Shown here in pieces: positions 1-8,118 of a stretch of DNA of 46,587 bases. Within the stretch, counting starts at the first letter, position 1, and each line of letters opens with the position of its first letter. The DNA lies in the NCBI RefSeq assembly GCF_000336755.1, contig NZ_AOLK01000020.1, positions 1-46,587 on the forward strand, written 5' to 3'. Both the position numbers and the translations under genes were made by a program. This DNA comes from Haloferax elongans ATCC BAA-1513. Lineage in GTDB: Archaea; Halobacteriota; Halobacteria; Halobacteriales; Haloferacaceae. The notes below the pieces were generated by a model. It was not told the DNA's origin and made no database searches. It worked only from the letters and a program-made list of their open reading frames with translations.

Positions 1-89
1 CACCTACCAGCAGGGCGGAGCCGTCACCCTCGATCTGACGATGATCTACGGCGACGAACCGGACCTCTCGACGAGCATAACGCCGTCGA
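1..89. repeat. terminal direct overlap, left copy
   Basis: The 89 bases here are identical to the last 89 bases of the window (46499-46587). The tail tube reading frame continues in phase across the join, so this is the overlap of a circular or circularly permuted molecule opened at an arbitrary point. It is not a biological repeat inside the genome. Unique length is about 46,498 bases. Confidence 0.95.
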
Positions 90-523
90 ACGTCCAGAAG
101 CCCACTGACAGCGACGTTGTCGCCTTCCATGGCTTCGATGTCAGCGTCGACGGGGCGACAGTCACGAAGCTCCAGAACGCGACGCTGCAGTTGTCGCCGA
201 ACGCTCGCTTCCATCGTGGGAACGGTCGCCATCCCGTCGACGCCGTCATCGGTGACGTCACTCCGACGCTCTCGACGACAGGCATCTACAGTGGCCCCGA
301 AGAAATCGAGCGGGCGTACGGGTCGACTGGAGCGACGACACCCGCCGACCGTCTCGACGCAGTCAACGGGACGGTCACGACCACGAACGGCTCGGGGACG
401 ACCGACACGTACAATCTGACCGGTCTGAAGCCGCAGGGGTACAACTGGCAGGACCTCATCGCAGCGGACACGGACCTGACTGACCCGGTGACGTACAACA
501 TCAACGACGTGACGGTGGCCTAA
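2..523 (+). CDS. major tail tube protein, C-terminal part
   Basis: This is the C-terminal part of the tail tube protein, whose N-terminal part starts at 46101. Position 41 here equals 46539, which lies exactly 146 codons after that start, so the joined protein has 306 residues. It is acidic, rich in Thr, Asp and Gly, and predicted mainly beta, as expected for the subunit that polymerises into the tail tube. The role rests on position: it follows the neck and terminator-type genes and immediately precedes the frameshifted tail chaperone pair and the tape measure gene. The next gene starts 2 bases after the stop. No motif alone proves the function. Confidence 0.75.
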   Translation, partial: TYQQGGAVTLDLTMIYGDEPDLSTSITPSNVQKPTDSDVVAFHGFDVSVDGATVTKLQNATLQLSPNARFHRGNGRHPVDAVIGDVTPTLSTTGIYSGPEEIERAYGSTGATTPADRLDAVNGTVTTTNGSGTTDTYNLTGLKPQGYNWQDLIAADTDLTDPVTYNINDVTVA

Positions 524-525
524 TC

Positions 526-1074
526 ATGCCGCTTCGAACCAAACGCTACAACTTCACCGACGAGATCGACCGCATCGCAGACGAAATTGCCGACCTCCAA
601 GCCCGGCTTGACGACCTCGACGAGGCTGACGGAGACACGGACCAGGCCATCAAGACGGTCCGGGGACAAATCACTTGGCTCGAAGCCCAGCAGCGAGGCG
701 CTCGCTGGGCGCGCGACGAGGCACACCTCTCGGCCGACGAGGGCGGGGTTGTCTCGTGGGACCATCAGGTCGACAGCGTCGAACTTGCCGGGCTGACCGG
801 CGGCGAGCTCGCCCGCGTCTCCAAAGAGGTCACCGACCCGATTCCTGCTGTCCGGCGCATCCACATGGTCGCTTTGGGGACCGAGGACGCACCGTTCCAC
901 GACGAAACAGCCCCCTACGGCGACCGCGTCGCCACGGTTGGTGACCTCCCGGCGGCGTACATCAAGTGGGCGTACGGCCGCGTCGACGACCTCTCAACAG
1001 TGGGAAACAGCGGCGGGACCGCCTCCAAGCACTCGCCCACGGCGACGCGGTCCCAGACGTCGACGAACAACTGA
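526..1074 (+). CDS. tail assembly chaperone (G-like, zero-frame product)
   Basis: This 182-residue product corresponds to the lambda gpG class: the short, abundant form of the tail assembly chaperone that coats the tape measure protein. The N-terminal 60 residues are strongly charged and look coiled-coil. The gene lies between tail tube and tape measure, the canonical place. After residue 161 the zero-frame tail becomes Ser/Thr/Asn-rich, unlike the rest, while the overlapping -1 frame carries a well-formed acidic sequence. That pattern is expected for a frameshifting pair. Function is inferred from position and frameshift architecture; family members share little sequence. Confidence 0.7.
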   Translation: MPLRTKRYNFTDEIDRIADEIADLQARLDDLDEADGDTDQAIKTVRGQITWLEAQQRGARWARDEAHLSADEGGVVSWDHQVDSVELAGLTGGELARVSKEVTDPIPAVRRIHMVALGTEDAPFHDETAPYGDRVATVGDLPAAYIKWAYGRVDDLSTVGNSGGTASKHSPTATRSQTSTNN

Positions 1075-1205
1075 TTGCTGACTATCGTATCGGCCTCGCG
1101 ATGGTTCACGGCCACTCCCCGGAGCAAGCCCGCGAGTACTCGATGCGCGACCTCGAACTGATGGAGATCGTGAGCAACGCAACCGGAGGGCTGCTAAATG
1201 GCTGA
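526..1205 (+). CDS. tail assembly chaperone frameshift product (G-T-like)
   Basis: A -1 shift at the slippery heptamer GGGAAAC (1002-1008) would read 526-1008 and then continue from base 1008 to the stop at 1203-1205, giving about 226 residues. The extension starts QRRDRLQALAHGD and ends in NATGGLLNG. It has normal halophile composition and no good start codon or ribosome site of its own, which supports its being read only by frameshifting. In lambda-type phages the rarer GT form links the tape measure to tail tube subunits. The product's end overlaps the tape measure start at 1198. Confidence 0.7.
1002..1008 (+). promoter_or_regulatory. -1 ribosomal frameshift slippery site
   Basis: The heptamer G GGA AAC sits in the zero frame of the chaperone (codons GGA at 1003-1005 and AAC at 1006-1008). 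It fits X XXY YYZ, so both tRNAs can re-pair one base back on GGG AAA. It lies exactly where coding character passes from the zero frame to the -1 frame. GC-rich sequence follows within about 10 bases and could form a stimulatory structure. Confidence 0.75.
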
Positions 1206-2487
1206 AGACCAGGAGTTCGGAGCGGGTGCGACCCTCGCCGTCGAGGTCGACCGGCAGTCACTCCGCCACACTCGTGAGGTCATCCAAGATGGTATCGGCG
1301 ACGTTGAGGTCGCAGTCCGGCCGGGTGCAATGTCGCCCAGCGTTCGGATGGATGGCGGTACGGCGTCTGCTGGTGGCGGTGACGCGACTCTGTCGATGCT
1401 TGCCGACGAGGTCCAACGCCACGGCGAGCGCCGGTCGAAAGAGGCTGCGCTCGGTCGTCAGTTACAGTCCAGCCAGCTCGAAGTCCAGAAGGCCATCTGG
1501 GAGACGCTCGACGATATCGCCCATGACGTCGACGGCCTCGAAGGAGGTGGTATCCTCGGTGGCGGTATCGCCGATCTCTTCCTCGAGGGCGGCGCAGGTG
1601 CTGCTGGCGAGGTCGTCGGTGAGCTGGCGGGCGAGCTGCCGGACACCCTCGGCGACGTGTTAGGGACGGCTGCCGGGGAGGTCCTCGGGCGAGCTGTCAG
1701 CGACTTGCTCCCGACGGGTGATGCGTCTAGCGTGTCGGTCGAAGAGCCCGAGTGGACGCCGCTGCAGGTCGAGACTCCCGGCGACGTCGGCGTCGACCAA
1801 CCACAGTGGGGAGTCGAGGTTGAAAAGCCAGGGTGGAAAATATCGGTTGAAGAGCCGCCTGGGAATGAACCTGCACCGCATGACCGCGGGATAAACCCTG
1901 ATCCACTCCTCGACCCGATTTCCAACCTCTTCGACGATAACGAGTTGCAAATTCCCAAGCCGGACTGGATTCCAATCTCGGTGGATGACCCGTCGCCACT
2001 TTCCGTCGAGGAGGTCGACCCACTTCAGGTCGAAGAAATCGAGCCGATTAGCGTATCGGTTAGCGTCTCAACGACACCCGGCGATACATCGTCGACGACC
2101 GATCCGTCCCAAGATGGAGAGATGGTCGCCGTCGACACCGGGACGCTTAGGGCAGGCCCAGAAGGTGCTGGAATCAACTTCACCGGGCCGTCTGTCAACA
2201 GTGACGGCGAACTCGACCTCGGCCGGTACAACATCGGCGGCGATAATGGCATCTCCTACGATGGCGCGCGTGTCCGAAACGTCCCACGGAACAGTTCGTC
2301 GCCATCGACAGCATCGTCGGAACCAGAAACGGTCAACAAAGAGACGACCGTTGACGTGACGATTGAGCAAGGGGATATCACCGTCGAAGCATCCTCGATT
2401 GACAAACTCCAGCGCAAAATGGAACGGAGAAGCCAGAAGCAAGTCGATGACGCGATTAACGAGCTCCGGCGGAAGCTCTCGCTGTAG
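1198..2487 (+). CDS. tape measure-like tail protein with VEEP repeats
   Basis: The 429-residue product starts 8 bases inside the end of the chaperone -1 frame. Residues about 65-110 look helical and charged. Residues about 115-172 form a Gly/Ala/Leu-rich hydrophobic stretch like those in tape measure proteins. Residues about 180-285 carry irregular repeats built on V-E-x-P-x-W and SVEE/QVEE motifs. The C-terminus is again charged and helical (SIDKLQRKMERRSQKQ region). Position directly after the chaperones makes this the tape measure or its functional equivalent. It is short for the family, which would imply a short tail or a division of labour with another protein. The repeat region is atypical. 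Confidence 0.6.
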   Translation: MAEDQEFGAGATLAVEVDRQSLRHTREVIQDGIGDVEVAVRPGAMSPSVRMDGGTASAGGGDATLSMLADEVQRHGERRSKEAALGRQLQSSQLEVQKAIWETLDDIAHDVDGLEGGGILGGGIADLFLEGGAGAAGEVVGELAGELPDTLGDVLGTAAGEVLGRAVSDLLPTGDASSVSVEEPEWTPLQVETPGDVGVDQPQWGVEVEKPGWKISVEEPPGNEPAPHDRGINPDPLLDPISNLFDDNELQIPKPDWIPISVDDPSPLSVEEVDPLQVEEIEPISVSVSVSTTPGDTSSTTDPSQDGEMVAVDTGTLRAGPEGAGINFTGPSVNSDGELDLGRYNIGGDNGISYDGARVRNVPRNSSSPSTASSEPETVNKETTVDVTIEQGDITVEASSIDKLQRKMERRSQKQVDDAINELRRKLSL

Positions 2488-3123
2488 TCACTTATGCAGC
2501 AACCTCAACCGCCCGGCGATGAGGCCGAGAAGGGCACCCGTGAAGTGAGTGTATAAAGCACTACCGGGGGCACTGTAACTCGAAGTTAGAAGTGCTGAAG
2601 CTCCTAATAATGCGAGTATACCCAACCACATCGGCAGCCCAAGGCGGTCCAATACGTACTTCGAGAAGAGGTTAGAGGCTAGCACGTACCCCATTAATCC
2701 GAAGGTTGCACCACTTGACCCAAGTGTCCCTGCGATCACGTACCCGCGGAAGGACATCGAAACGATCTGCACGGACCCAGCAACGACGCCTGTCACCAGA
2801 AAAAATAGGTGAAATCTGAGGGGTGTAGACGCCAGAGCGACGATACTACCAAATATCAACACCATCACTGCATTGCTTGCTAAGTGCCCTAGGCCTGCAT
2901 GGGCGTAGATACTCGTCACGAGCGTCCATGGGTTGTCAGCCAACGGCGCACTTAGGACGAAGAACTCTCGTCTGAGTCCGAATGGCGTAGAGGCCCACGT
3001 CGCGACCGAGACGACGACCATTACGGCGAGCGTCTGTACGACCGGATTCCTCAGTACTGCACCGACGAGCGTCTCGTCCGCCCCCGGATGAGACTCCTCA
3101 AACCCGCTCCACTCTCCTGACAT
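2488..3123 (-). CDS. rhomboid family intramembrane serine protease
   Basis: The 211-residue protein has about six hydrophobic segments and the rhomboid signature. H80 and N84 lie in HLASN at the second-helix position, the catalytic serine is S137 in GSSGA, and the catalytic histidine is H193 in the last membrane segment (YTHFTGALLG). Rhomboids cut single-pass membrane proteins within the bilayer. The gene stands alone on the minus strand between the tape measure and distal tail genes, and its stop abuts the tape measure stop. Its base composition is lower in GC than its neighbours. It looks like an independently transcribed moron gene whose product acts in the host membrane. The substrate is unknown. 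Confidence 0.88.
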   Translation of the reverse strand: MSGEWSGFEESHPGADETLVGAVLRNPVVQTLAVMVVVSVATWASTPFGLRREFFVLSAPLADNPWTLVTSIYAHAGLGHLASNAVMVLIFGSIVALASTPLRFHLFFLVTGVVAGSVQIVSMSFRGYVIAGTLGSSGATFGLMGYVLASNLFSKYVLDRLGLPMWLGILALLGASALLTSSYSAPGSALYTHFTGALLGLIAGRLRLLHK

Positions 3124-3147
3124 ATTCTGAAACTGTCTCCTCCGACG

Positions 3148-3153
3148 AAATAA
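3148..3153 (-). promoter_or_regulatory. TATA-like box of the rhomboid gene
   Basis: On the minus strand TTATTT is centred about 27 bases before the rhomboid ATG at 3123. That is the usual TATA-to-start distance, so the mRNA would be leaderless or nearly so. A purine-rich GGAGGA also lies between box and start. This supports independent transcription inside the late tail operon. Confidence 0.5.
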
Positions 3154-3200
3154 GCGTAGCCCCGCAACCGACTACGATTTTTCAGTACCCAACCACAATC

Positions 3201-3851
3201 ATGACCACACGACTCACCGGCTGCGTCCTCGAAATCGACGCAAACCTCGGTGGACAAGAGCGCACAGGAGTATTCGAACTCGCCAAAGACTACGGCTGTG
3301 TCAGCGGAATCATCCGCGAATTCATCATCGGCCCAACTGGCGAGATTGGGGCCAGACTCGTCGGCAAGCTCGATGAGGAATTCGACACAGATGCGCTCGA
3401 TGGGACCGGGAAAAACCGACGAGCGTTCGTCGTCGACGCCGGCGGAGGGACGCGCTCGTACGAGATCACCTGCACACTCTCAGAGACGCCATTCGGCGAC
3501 CGGGGACACTTGCAGATGGGCACCACGGGGTCGCAGTCAGAGCTGACAAAGTTCGACGCGACCGGTGCGGGACCGAAAGACCAGGGAGATGTATTTTCGA
3601 AGTTCGCGACCGAGGCGACCACCGACTCGCTCAACCCCGCACGCCTTCATATCGGTCATCACCACGACGGCACGTACACAGTAGATAGCGAGCCGGGGCT
3701 GTACGAAGAGCCGCGACGCGTCTATCTCCCAGAGGGTCCTCGAATCACCGAATCGGAGGACACACCCTCGACCGTTGAAGTGCAGTTCACGTGCGTTCTG
3801 GCGGGGTCGTTCGAACGAGCACTCGATAGCGTCATCCAGGAGGAGTTCTGA
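3201..3851 (+). CDS. distal tail-like structural protein
   Basis: This 216-residue protein is acidic and beta-rich with no membrane segment. It shows no motif I can name. Its stop overlaps the next start by one base (TGATG). It sits after the tape measure and before two larger tail proteins, the usual place of a distal tail (Dit-like) protein, which caps the tube and anchors the hub. The role is inferred only from gene order. The short gap before it (3124-3200) holds the divergent rhomboid promoter and a T-run at about 3178-3182. Confidence 0.5.
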   Translation: MTTRLTGCVLEIDANLGGQERTGVFELAKDYGCVSGIIREFIIGPTGEIGARLVGKLDEEFDTDALDGTGKNRRAFVVDAGGGTRSYEITCTLSETPFGDRGHLQMGTTGSQSELTKFDATGAGPKDQGDVFSKFATEATTDSLNPARLHIGHHHDGTYTVDSEPGLYEEPRRVYLPEGPRITESEDTPSTVEVQFTCVLAGSFERALDSVIQEEF

Positions 3852-5032
3852 TGCGACGGAAGCTCTACACTTTGGCCACTCGCGATGAGGTGACACTCGC
3901 GCTGGGCAGTGAGTCGCGGCGAAACACGGCCGCCCAGTCGGCACTCTCGGGCGGTGTCTCAGTCTCCAAACCGGTATCGCTCGACCCGGGTCAGATACGA
4001 TTCGAGTTCCTCGTCGCCGGCGACGGTGCAGACCGTGTCGCGTCGCAGTTCGAGGAGTTGCTGAACTCCGATTACCAGTACGTTCCGTTCTTCGGCGTCG
4101 GTGAACAGACTGACTTCGACGGTTACTACGTCATGAAATCGGGCTCGACGAAGCCACTTGACGCACAGTCGTCGGGGTCGATCCATCGCGTCGACAGTGT
4201 TCTCGAGAACGCCGGAACGCGACGGTCGCACTTCCGTTCGGCTGCACTCAACACTCAAGACGTTGACAACGACTTCGGGACTGGCACAGCGGCCGAGGTA
4301 GCCGTCCCGTCGGCCGCTTCACTCGTCCGGTGGTTCGACCCTGCATCCAACGTGGTCACCACGGCGGATTCGACGGCGACTCGACAGACACAGTTCGACC
4401 CGGTGGACGTCTTCGACGCCACGGCCGCGCCGACCACGCAGTCGGAACTCATCTACGACCTGCCGTTCGACGAGGTCGGAAAGACGGACGTCCGGGTGTG
4501 GGACTCGCGAGGCACGACGAAGGTCTCTGCAGAGGGGACGGGCAATACCATCGGCGTCGATTTCACGATCGGGAGCGCGACCATCGGCCAGCAGCAGCGG
4601 GTCGTCCAGTGGCAGCGCGTATTCGTCGAGAACCACGAGTTCGTGGGTGACATCGTCATCGAGAACGGCCTCCTTCGTCTCACGCTCGACGACATCAACC
4701 AGACAATCGCCGCCGAGGAGTGGGACGACACCAACGAGGCATGGAACCCGGTCTCGCTGGGCTCATCGTCCTGGACGCTCGTCGACGTCGACCTCACCCA
4801 CGTCGGCCCAGTCGCCGTCGAGGCGCAGCTCCTCTTTGAGGACTCCGGGAGTTACCAGGCACTCGATATGCGCCTGTCGAGAGGTTCGACGGACGCGCTG
4901 TTCGCGACGCCGGCCAACGAGACGGCGCCGTCGACCGGTCTCAAGGACTTGCTATCGCCCATCGCGTTGACGAGCGATAAGACGGCGATGGAGTCACTCG
5001 GGCTCCGCAAACGGAGGGATGTGCGCCGATGA
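3851..5032 (+). CDS. tail structural protein, probably distal tail or hub-associated
   Basis: The 393-residue protein starts on the stop of the previous gene (TGATG) and overlaps the next start by four bases (ATGA), so the three genes are translationally coupled. It is beta-rich and acidic with many Thr, Val and Asp residues and no transmembrane segment. Residues about 170-375 resemble a beta-sandwich domain. It has no recognisable catalytic motif. Position between a Dit-like gene and the large hub-like gene indicates a virion tail-tip component. I cannot assign a precise role. Confidence 0.5.
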   Translation: MRRKLYTLATRDEVTLALGSESRRNTAAQSALSGGVSVSKPVSLDPGQIRFEFLVAGDGADRVASQFEELLNSDYQYVPFFGVGEQTDFDGYYVMKSGSTKPLDAQSSGSIHRVDSVLENAGTRRSHFRSAALNTQDVDNDFGTGTAAEVAVPSAASLVRWFDPASNVVTTADSTATRQTQFDPVDVFDATAAPTTQSELIYDLPFDEVGKTDVRVWDSRGTTKVSAEGTGNTIGVDFTIGSATIGQQQRVVQWQRVFVENHEFVGDIVIENGLLRLTLDDINQTIAAEEWDDTNEAWNPVSLGSSSWTLVDVDLTHVGPVAVEAQLLFEDSGSYQALDMRLSRGSTDALFATPANETAPSTGLKDLLSPIALTSDKTAMESLGLRKRRDVRR

Positions 5033-7188
5033 GTGCCGCTGCAGGCCGCGTTCCTTCCTCGGGATGGTACGTCGAAATCGTGCATCCCGATGGAAACGTC
5101 CTCTCGCCACAGGTCGACGATGGGGCAACACCACGGCCGAAACTCAAGGGGCTTCCAAAGGTCGAGTTACCGGTCGATCGCGACGACAAGTGGCTCGACG
5201 ACGCCTTCGACCGCGCGACTATCCGGGTGTGGCAGGACGGCACGCGCGTCCCTGTCGAGACACTCATCGACCGGACACACCGCGATGACTCGACGGTCCT
5301 CACCGCCCGTGGGGGCGACGAGCTCACCAAACGTATCGAGCGCAACGTCGTCGAGCAGGAGTCCCACACGTTCGTCGGGAACCTCGTGAGCTCGGAGACA
5401 TCGCTTGCGACGCACGTCGACACGCCGATCAACACGACGATTGTTAATTCACCGCTGCTGTCAGCCGATACGTCGACGGAACTCACGGACGCACTTCAGG
5501 AGGCCATTGCACCAACTGACCCCATCGAGGCGTCGGGTAGCGAAATCCGGTTGCTGGACTCGTGCTGGGTGTTTGAGGGAGAGGATTCGATTATCACCGG
5601 CGAATTCAGCGATGCCAGCTATTCTGGCGGAAAAGCGACTGGGATAGACTCTGGCATCTCATCAGCGGGTGACAAAGGCACGTGGTCGTTTACGCCCGAA
5701 TACGATGTCCCAGCGAGCGCGGTCGCAGTCAATATCCGTGCGGACTTCCGCGACGGCGACGGTACAGGAACAGTCGAGCCTCCGGAATTCGAGATTCGAC
5801 TGAACGGAAGTGTCCTCTTCAATGGTCAGTTCCTGACGTCGACGACGGGGATAGAGTGGAACGATTTTTCGACAGATAACGAGTACAACGGCCCAGACCT
5901 CCAAGCTGGGAGCGAGTATACGCTCACGATCGAAGTCACAGACGGCACAGTCGGCGACGCTGACGACCGCATCAATTTCGACGTACCAGTGGTCTACGAT
6001 AATCGCTTCTCGTACACTTGGGACAACAGCGTCGACGCGAATGGCTATCTGAGCGGACCAGAGCGCAAGCCCGACCAGTGGGACGTCATCTTCGGCGAGA
6101 TTCCGGCTGTCCAGTCTGTCTCCGGTGGACGTATCGAAGTCACGATGGACGACACAAGTGGAAATCAGCAACTCGCGCTCTCGGTTGACGATGGGTCGAC
6201 GTGGTCAACAGCTTCGAACACATCGACGTTCGAGACGGACTTCGCGAGTTTGGGTAACGGCCTCACAGCCCGGGTTCGTTTGTCGAGATACGGCTCGCAA
6301 AGCGGTTCGACGCCCACATCGGGCGTCAGTGGCCAGTCGCTCGACGTGCTCGATTTGTTTGCGGACCTCGACACGACACCGTTGGTCTCGAACCAGGCGT
6401 TCGACGGCGAAATCGTCGACGTCGTCAACACAGTTGCGGATGATGCCAACGCAATCTGGGAGCTCGTCTGGGACGACTCTATCGGCGGGCTCGCGTTTGA
6501 GTGGACTCAGCCAGGCCAACGAACCGCTTCTGGAGACCCGTCCATCATCGACTTCGAAGTTGCTATTGACTCCTCGAGCGTCAACGAAAAGGCCGTCGTC
6601 TACGGCACATCAAGAGCAGTGCGCGACGAGGAGATTACTGCTGATCTGGGGACTCCGGCCGCTCTCGACAACCAGTACAACCAACCCGGCCAGGTCTCGA
6701 TCCGTTCGAAGTCCGATGGCACAGAGTACACGCTCGGCGTTGACTACGAGTACAACGCTCTCGCCGGCAAGGTGACCGCACTCTCCGGCGGTGCGATTGC
6801 CGACGGCGAGACGCTTCTCGTCGACTATCAGGCGCGGGTTCGCGGTGAGTACTCGCTTCCGTCGTGGTCCGGAGACGAGACGCTCGCGACGACAAGGACG
6901 ATACCCAACGCAACCACTGACCAGTCAGCGGCACAGGCGGCGTACGTGCTCGTTCAGCAGACTCACGAGCCAATCACGACTGCGACAGTAACTATCGATA
7001 AGCGGCCTGCTGGGTGGTCGCTCATCGACGCAGTCTCGCTCGCTGACCTCCCAGCACCGGCGATGGAGATCTGGTCACTCAAAGACAAAGACGGTCAAGT
7101 CATGTTGCAGTTGGGGAGTCGCGACCGGGTTGAGGATGTTGTTTCCCGACTGCAAAGCCGACTCGAATCCACCGCCAACAAGGTCTGA
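5029..7188 (+). CDS. large tail-tip or baseplate hub-like protein
   Basis: At 719 residues this is the largest tail-tip protein. The first 140 residues describe a compact beta domain with RGGDELTKRIERN, reminiscent of hub proteins of the gp27/Tal class. Residues about 185-335 look like an inserted jelly-roll or carbohydrate-binding-type domain, with several Tyr, Trp and Asn residues in beta strands. The remainder is another beta-rich structural part ending in a helical tail (DRVEDVVSRLQSR). The sequence from about 5640 to 6000 is less GC-rich than the flanks, consistent with an acquired insert. Host recognition is a plausible role but is inferred. Confidence 0.5.
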   Translation: MSAAAGRVPSSGWYVEIVHPDGNVLSPQVDDGATPRPKLKGLPKVELPVDRDDKWLDDAFDRATIRVWQDGTRVPVETLIDRTHRDDSTVLTARGGDELTKRIERNVVEQESHTFVGNLVSSETSLATHVDTPINTTIVNSPLLSADTSTELTDALQEAIAPTDPIEASGSEIRLLDSCWVFEGEDSIITGEFSDASYSGGKATGIDSGISSAGDKGTWSFTPEYDVPASAVAVNIRADFRDGDGTGTVEPPEFEIRLNGSVLFNGQFLTSTTGIEWNDFSTDNEYNGPDLQAGSEYTLTIEVTDGTVGDADDRINFDVPVVYDNRFSYTWDNSVDANGYLSGPERKPDQWDVIFGEIPAVQSVSGGRIEVTMDDTSGNQQLALSVDDGSTWSTASNTSTFETDFASLGNGLTARVRLSRYGSQSGSTPTSGVSGQSLDVLDLFADLDTTPLVSNQAFDGEIVDVVNTVADDANAIWELVWDDSIGGLAFEWTQPGQRTASGDPSIIDFEVAIDSSSVNEKAVVYGTSRAVRDEEITADLGTPAALDNQYNQPGQVSIRSKSDGTEYTLGVDYEYNALAGKVTALSGGAIADGETLLVDYQARVRGEYSLPSWSGDETLATTRTIPNATTDQSAAQAAYVLVQQTHEPITTATVTIDKRPAGWSLIDAVSLADLPAPAMEIWSLKDKDGQVMLQLGSRDRVEDVVSRLQSRLESTANKV

Positions 7189-7210
7189 TGCAGGAGAATT
7201 TTCTCATCAT

Positions 7211-7218
7211 ATATAAAT
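7211..7218 (+). promoter_or_regulatory. TATA-like box after the hub gene
   Basis: The AT-rich string ATATAAAT stands in an otherwise GC-rich gap of about 100 bases (7189-7293), just after a T-rich stretch that may end the upstream transcript. Transcription would begin near 7240, and the strong ribosome site at 7280-7288 follows. This suggests a second late promoter for the fibre and lysis-side genes. Confidence 0.45.
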
Positions 7219-7293
7219 ATGGGTGTAGTCCCCCACCCCTTAATGCCAATATAAGTGAATGTACGTTCTCATCAACTGTAAGGAGGTGATGAC

Positions 7294-7440
7294 ATGAACA
7301 CACGACCTGCTCGTTCGCAAGTCGAGATTGACTGGCTTCCGCCGTTCGGACAGCCAGAGGTCACAGTTGTCGGACGGGTTGCGCTGCCAGTCGCCATATT
7401 TGCGGCTGGATTGACTGCGTGGCTGGCTTCACGTAACTGA
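7294..7440 (+). CDS. small single-span membrane protein
   Basis: A 48-residue protein preceded by a near-perfect Shine-Dalgarno sequence, AAGGAGGTGAT (7280-7290), a few bases before the ATG. That is unusual here, because most genes rely on overlap coupling. The N-terminal half is polar and the C-terminal half (VVGRVALPVAIFAAGLTAWLA) is one membrane helix. Small membrane proteins at this place in tailed viruses can be holin-like, or can anchor tail or envelope-modifying proteins, but nothing in the sequence decides. The next gene also begins with a membrane helix. Confidence 0.7.
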   Translation: MNTRPARSQVEIDWLPPFGQPEVTVVGRVALPVAIFAAGLTAWLASRN

Positions 7441-7542
7441 GCAACCACTCTCAATTTCTCATCACCAGTTTTCGCGCGATGACCCCACTTGGGGCGAGCG
7501 CCTGCCGGACGTAACACCGCGGTTTCCAGTACTCACAGACTC

Positions 7543-8115
7543 ATGTTTGACACAGTTCCACCAGCAGTTGCATCGATCATCGCCCTCGCGATGACCGCAC
7601 TCGGCGCGTTCCTTGCCGGTCGGAAGGGCCGTGCCCATGACCTCGCAGTCGACGTCGAAACCGAACTTCGTGAACTCTTCGACGAACAGGGCGTCTTTCC
7701 GTCGCCCGCAACGGCAGAGGTCGACCGTGACGACGTCGACGCGGCGCTCGCCGAAGCCATTCCGCGCTACGAGGAGTCGACGACCATCGAGACAGTGTTC
7801 TCGGACGGGACGTACCTCGCACCAGTGGCGGCCGACGTCCCGCTGTTGCGCACGCTCGCCGGCGGCGTGTCGTGGCTCCCCTACCGCCCAGAAAGGTTCG
7901 ACTGCGAACAATACGCACAGGCCTTCGCGGTCTTCACGGCGTTCCTCGCCGGCACGAACACAGTGGGTATCGTCCTTGACTGGTCGGGGAACCATGCCTA
8001 CAACGTAATCGTCACCGCAGCAGGTGGCGTCCGGTTCTACGACCCGTACGAAGACACATTCGTCGCCATCGGCGAAGGCAAGTACCGACTCGAGAACGCA
8101 CTCATCATTTTCTGA
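7543..8115 (+). CDS. membrane-anchored papain-like cysteine peptidase or amidase candidate
   Basis: The product has 190 residues from the ATG at 7543; an in-frame start at 7489 exists, but its codons look noncoding. Residues 6-25 are a membrane helix or signal anchor. The C-terminal half has the spacing of a papain or transglutaminase-like site: C121 in FDCEQYA, H151 in GNHAYN and D167 in FYDPYED. Such folds cut peptide or isopeptide bonds. Near tail genes it could process a virion protein or attack the host surface (haloarchaea lack murein, so the S-layer or pseudo-linkages would be targets). The triad is my reading and is untested. Confidence 0.5.
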   Translation: MFDTVPPAVASIIALAMTALGAFLAGRKGRAHDLAVDVETELRELFDEQGVFPSPATAEVDRDDVDAALAEAIPRYEESTTIETVFSDGTYLAPVAADVPLLRTLAGGVSWLPYRPERFDCEQYAQAFAVFTAFLAGTNTVGIVLDWSGNHAYNVIVTAAGGVRFYDPYEDTFVAIGEGKYRLENALIIF

Positions 8116-8118
8116 CCC

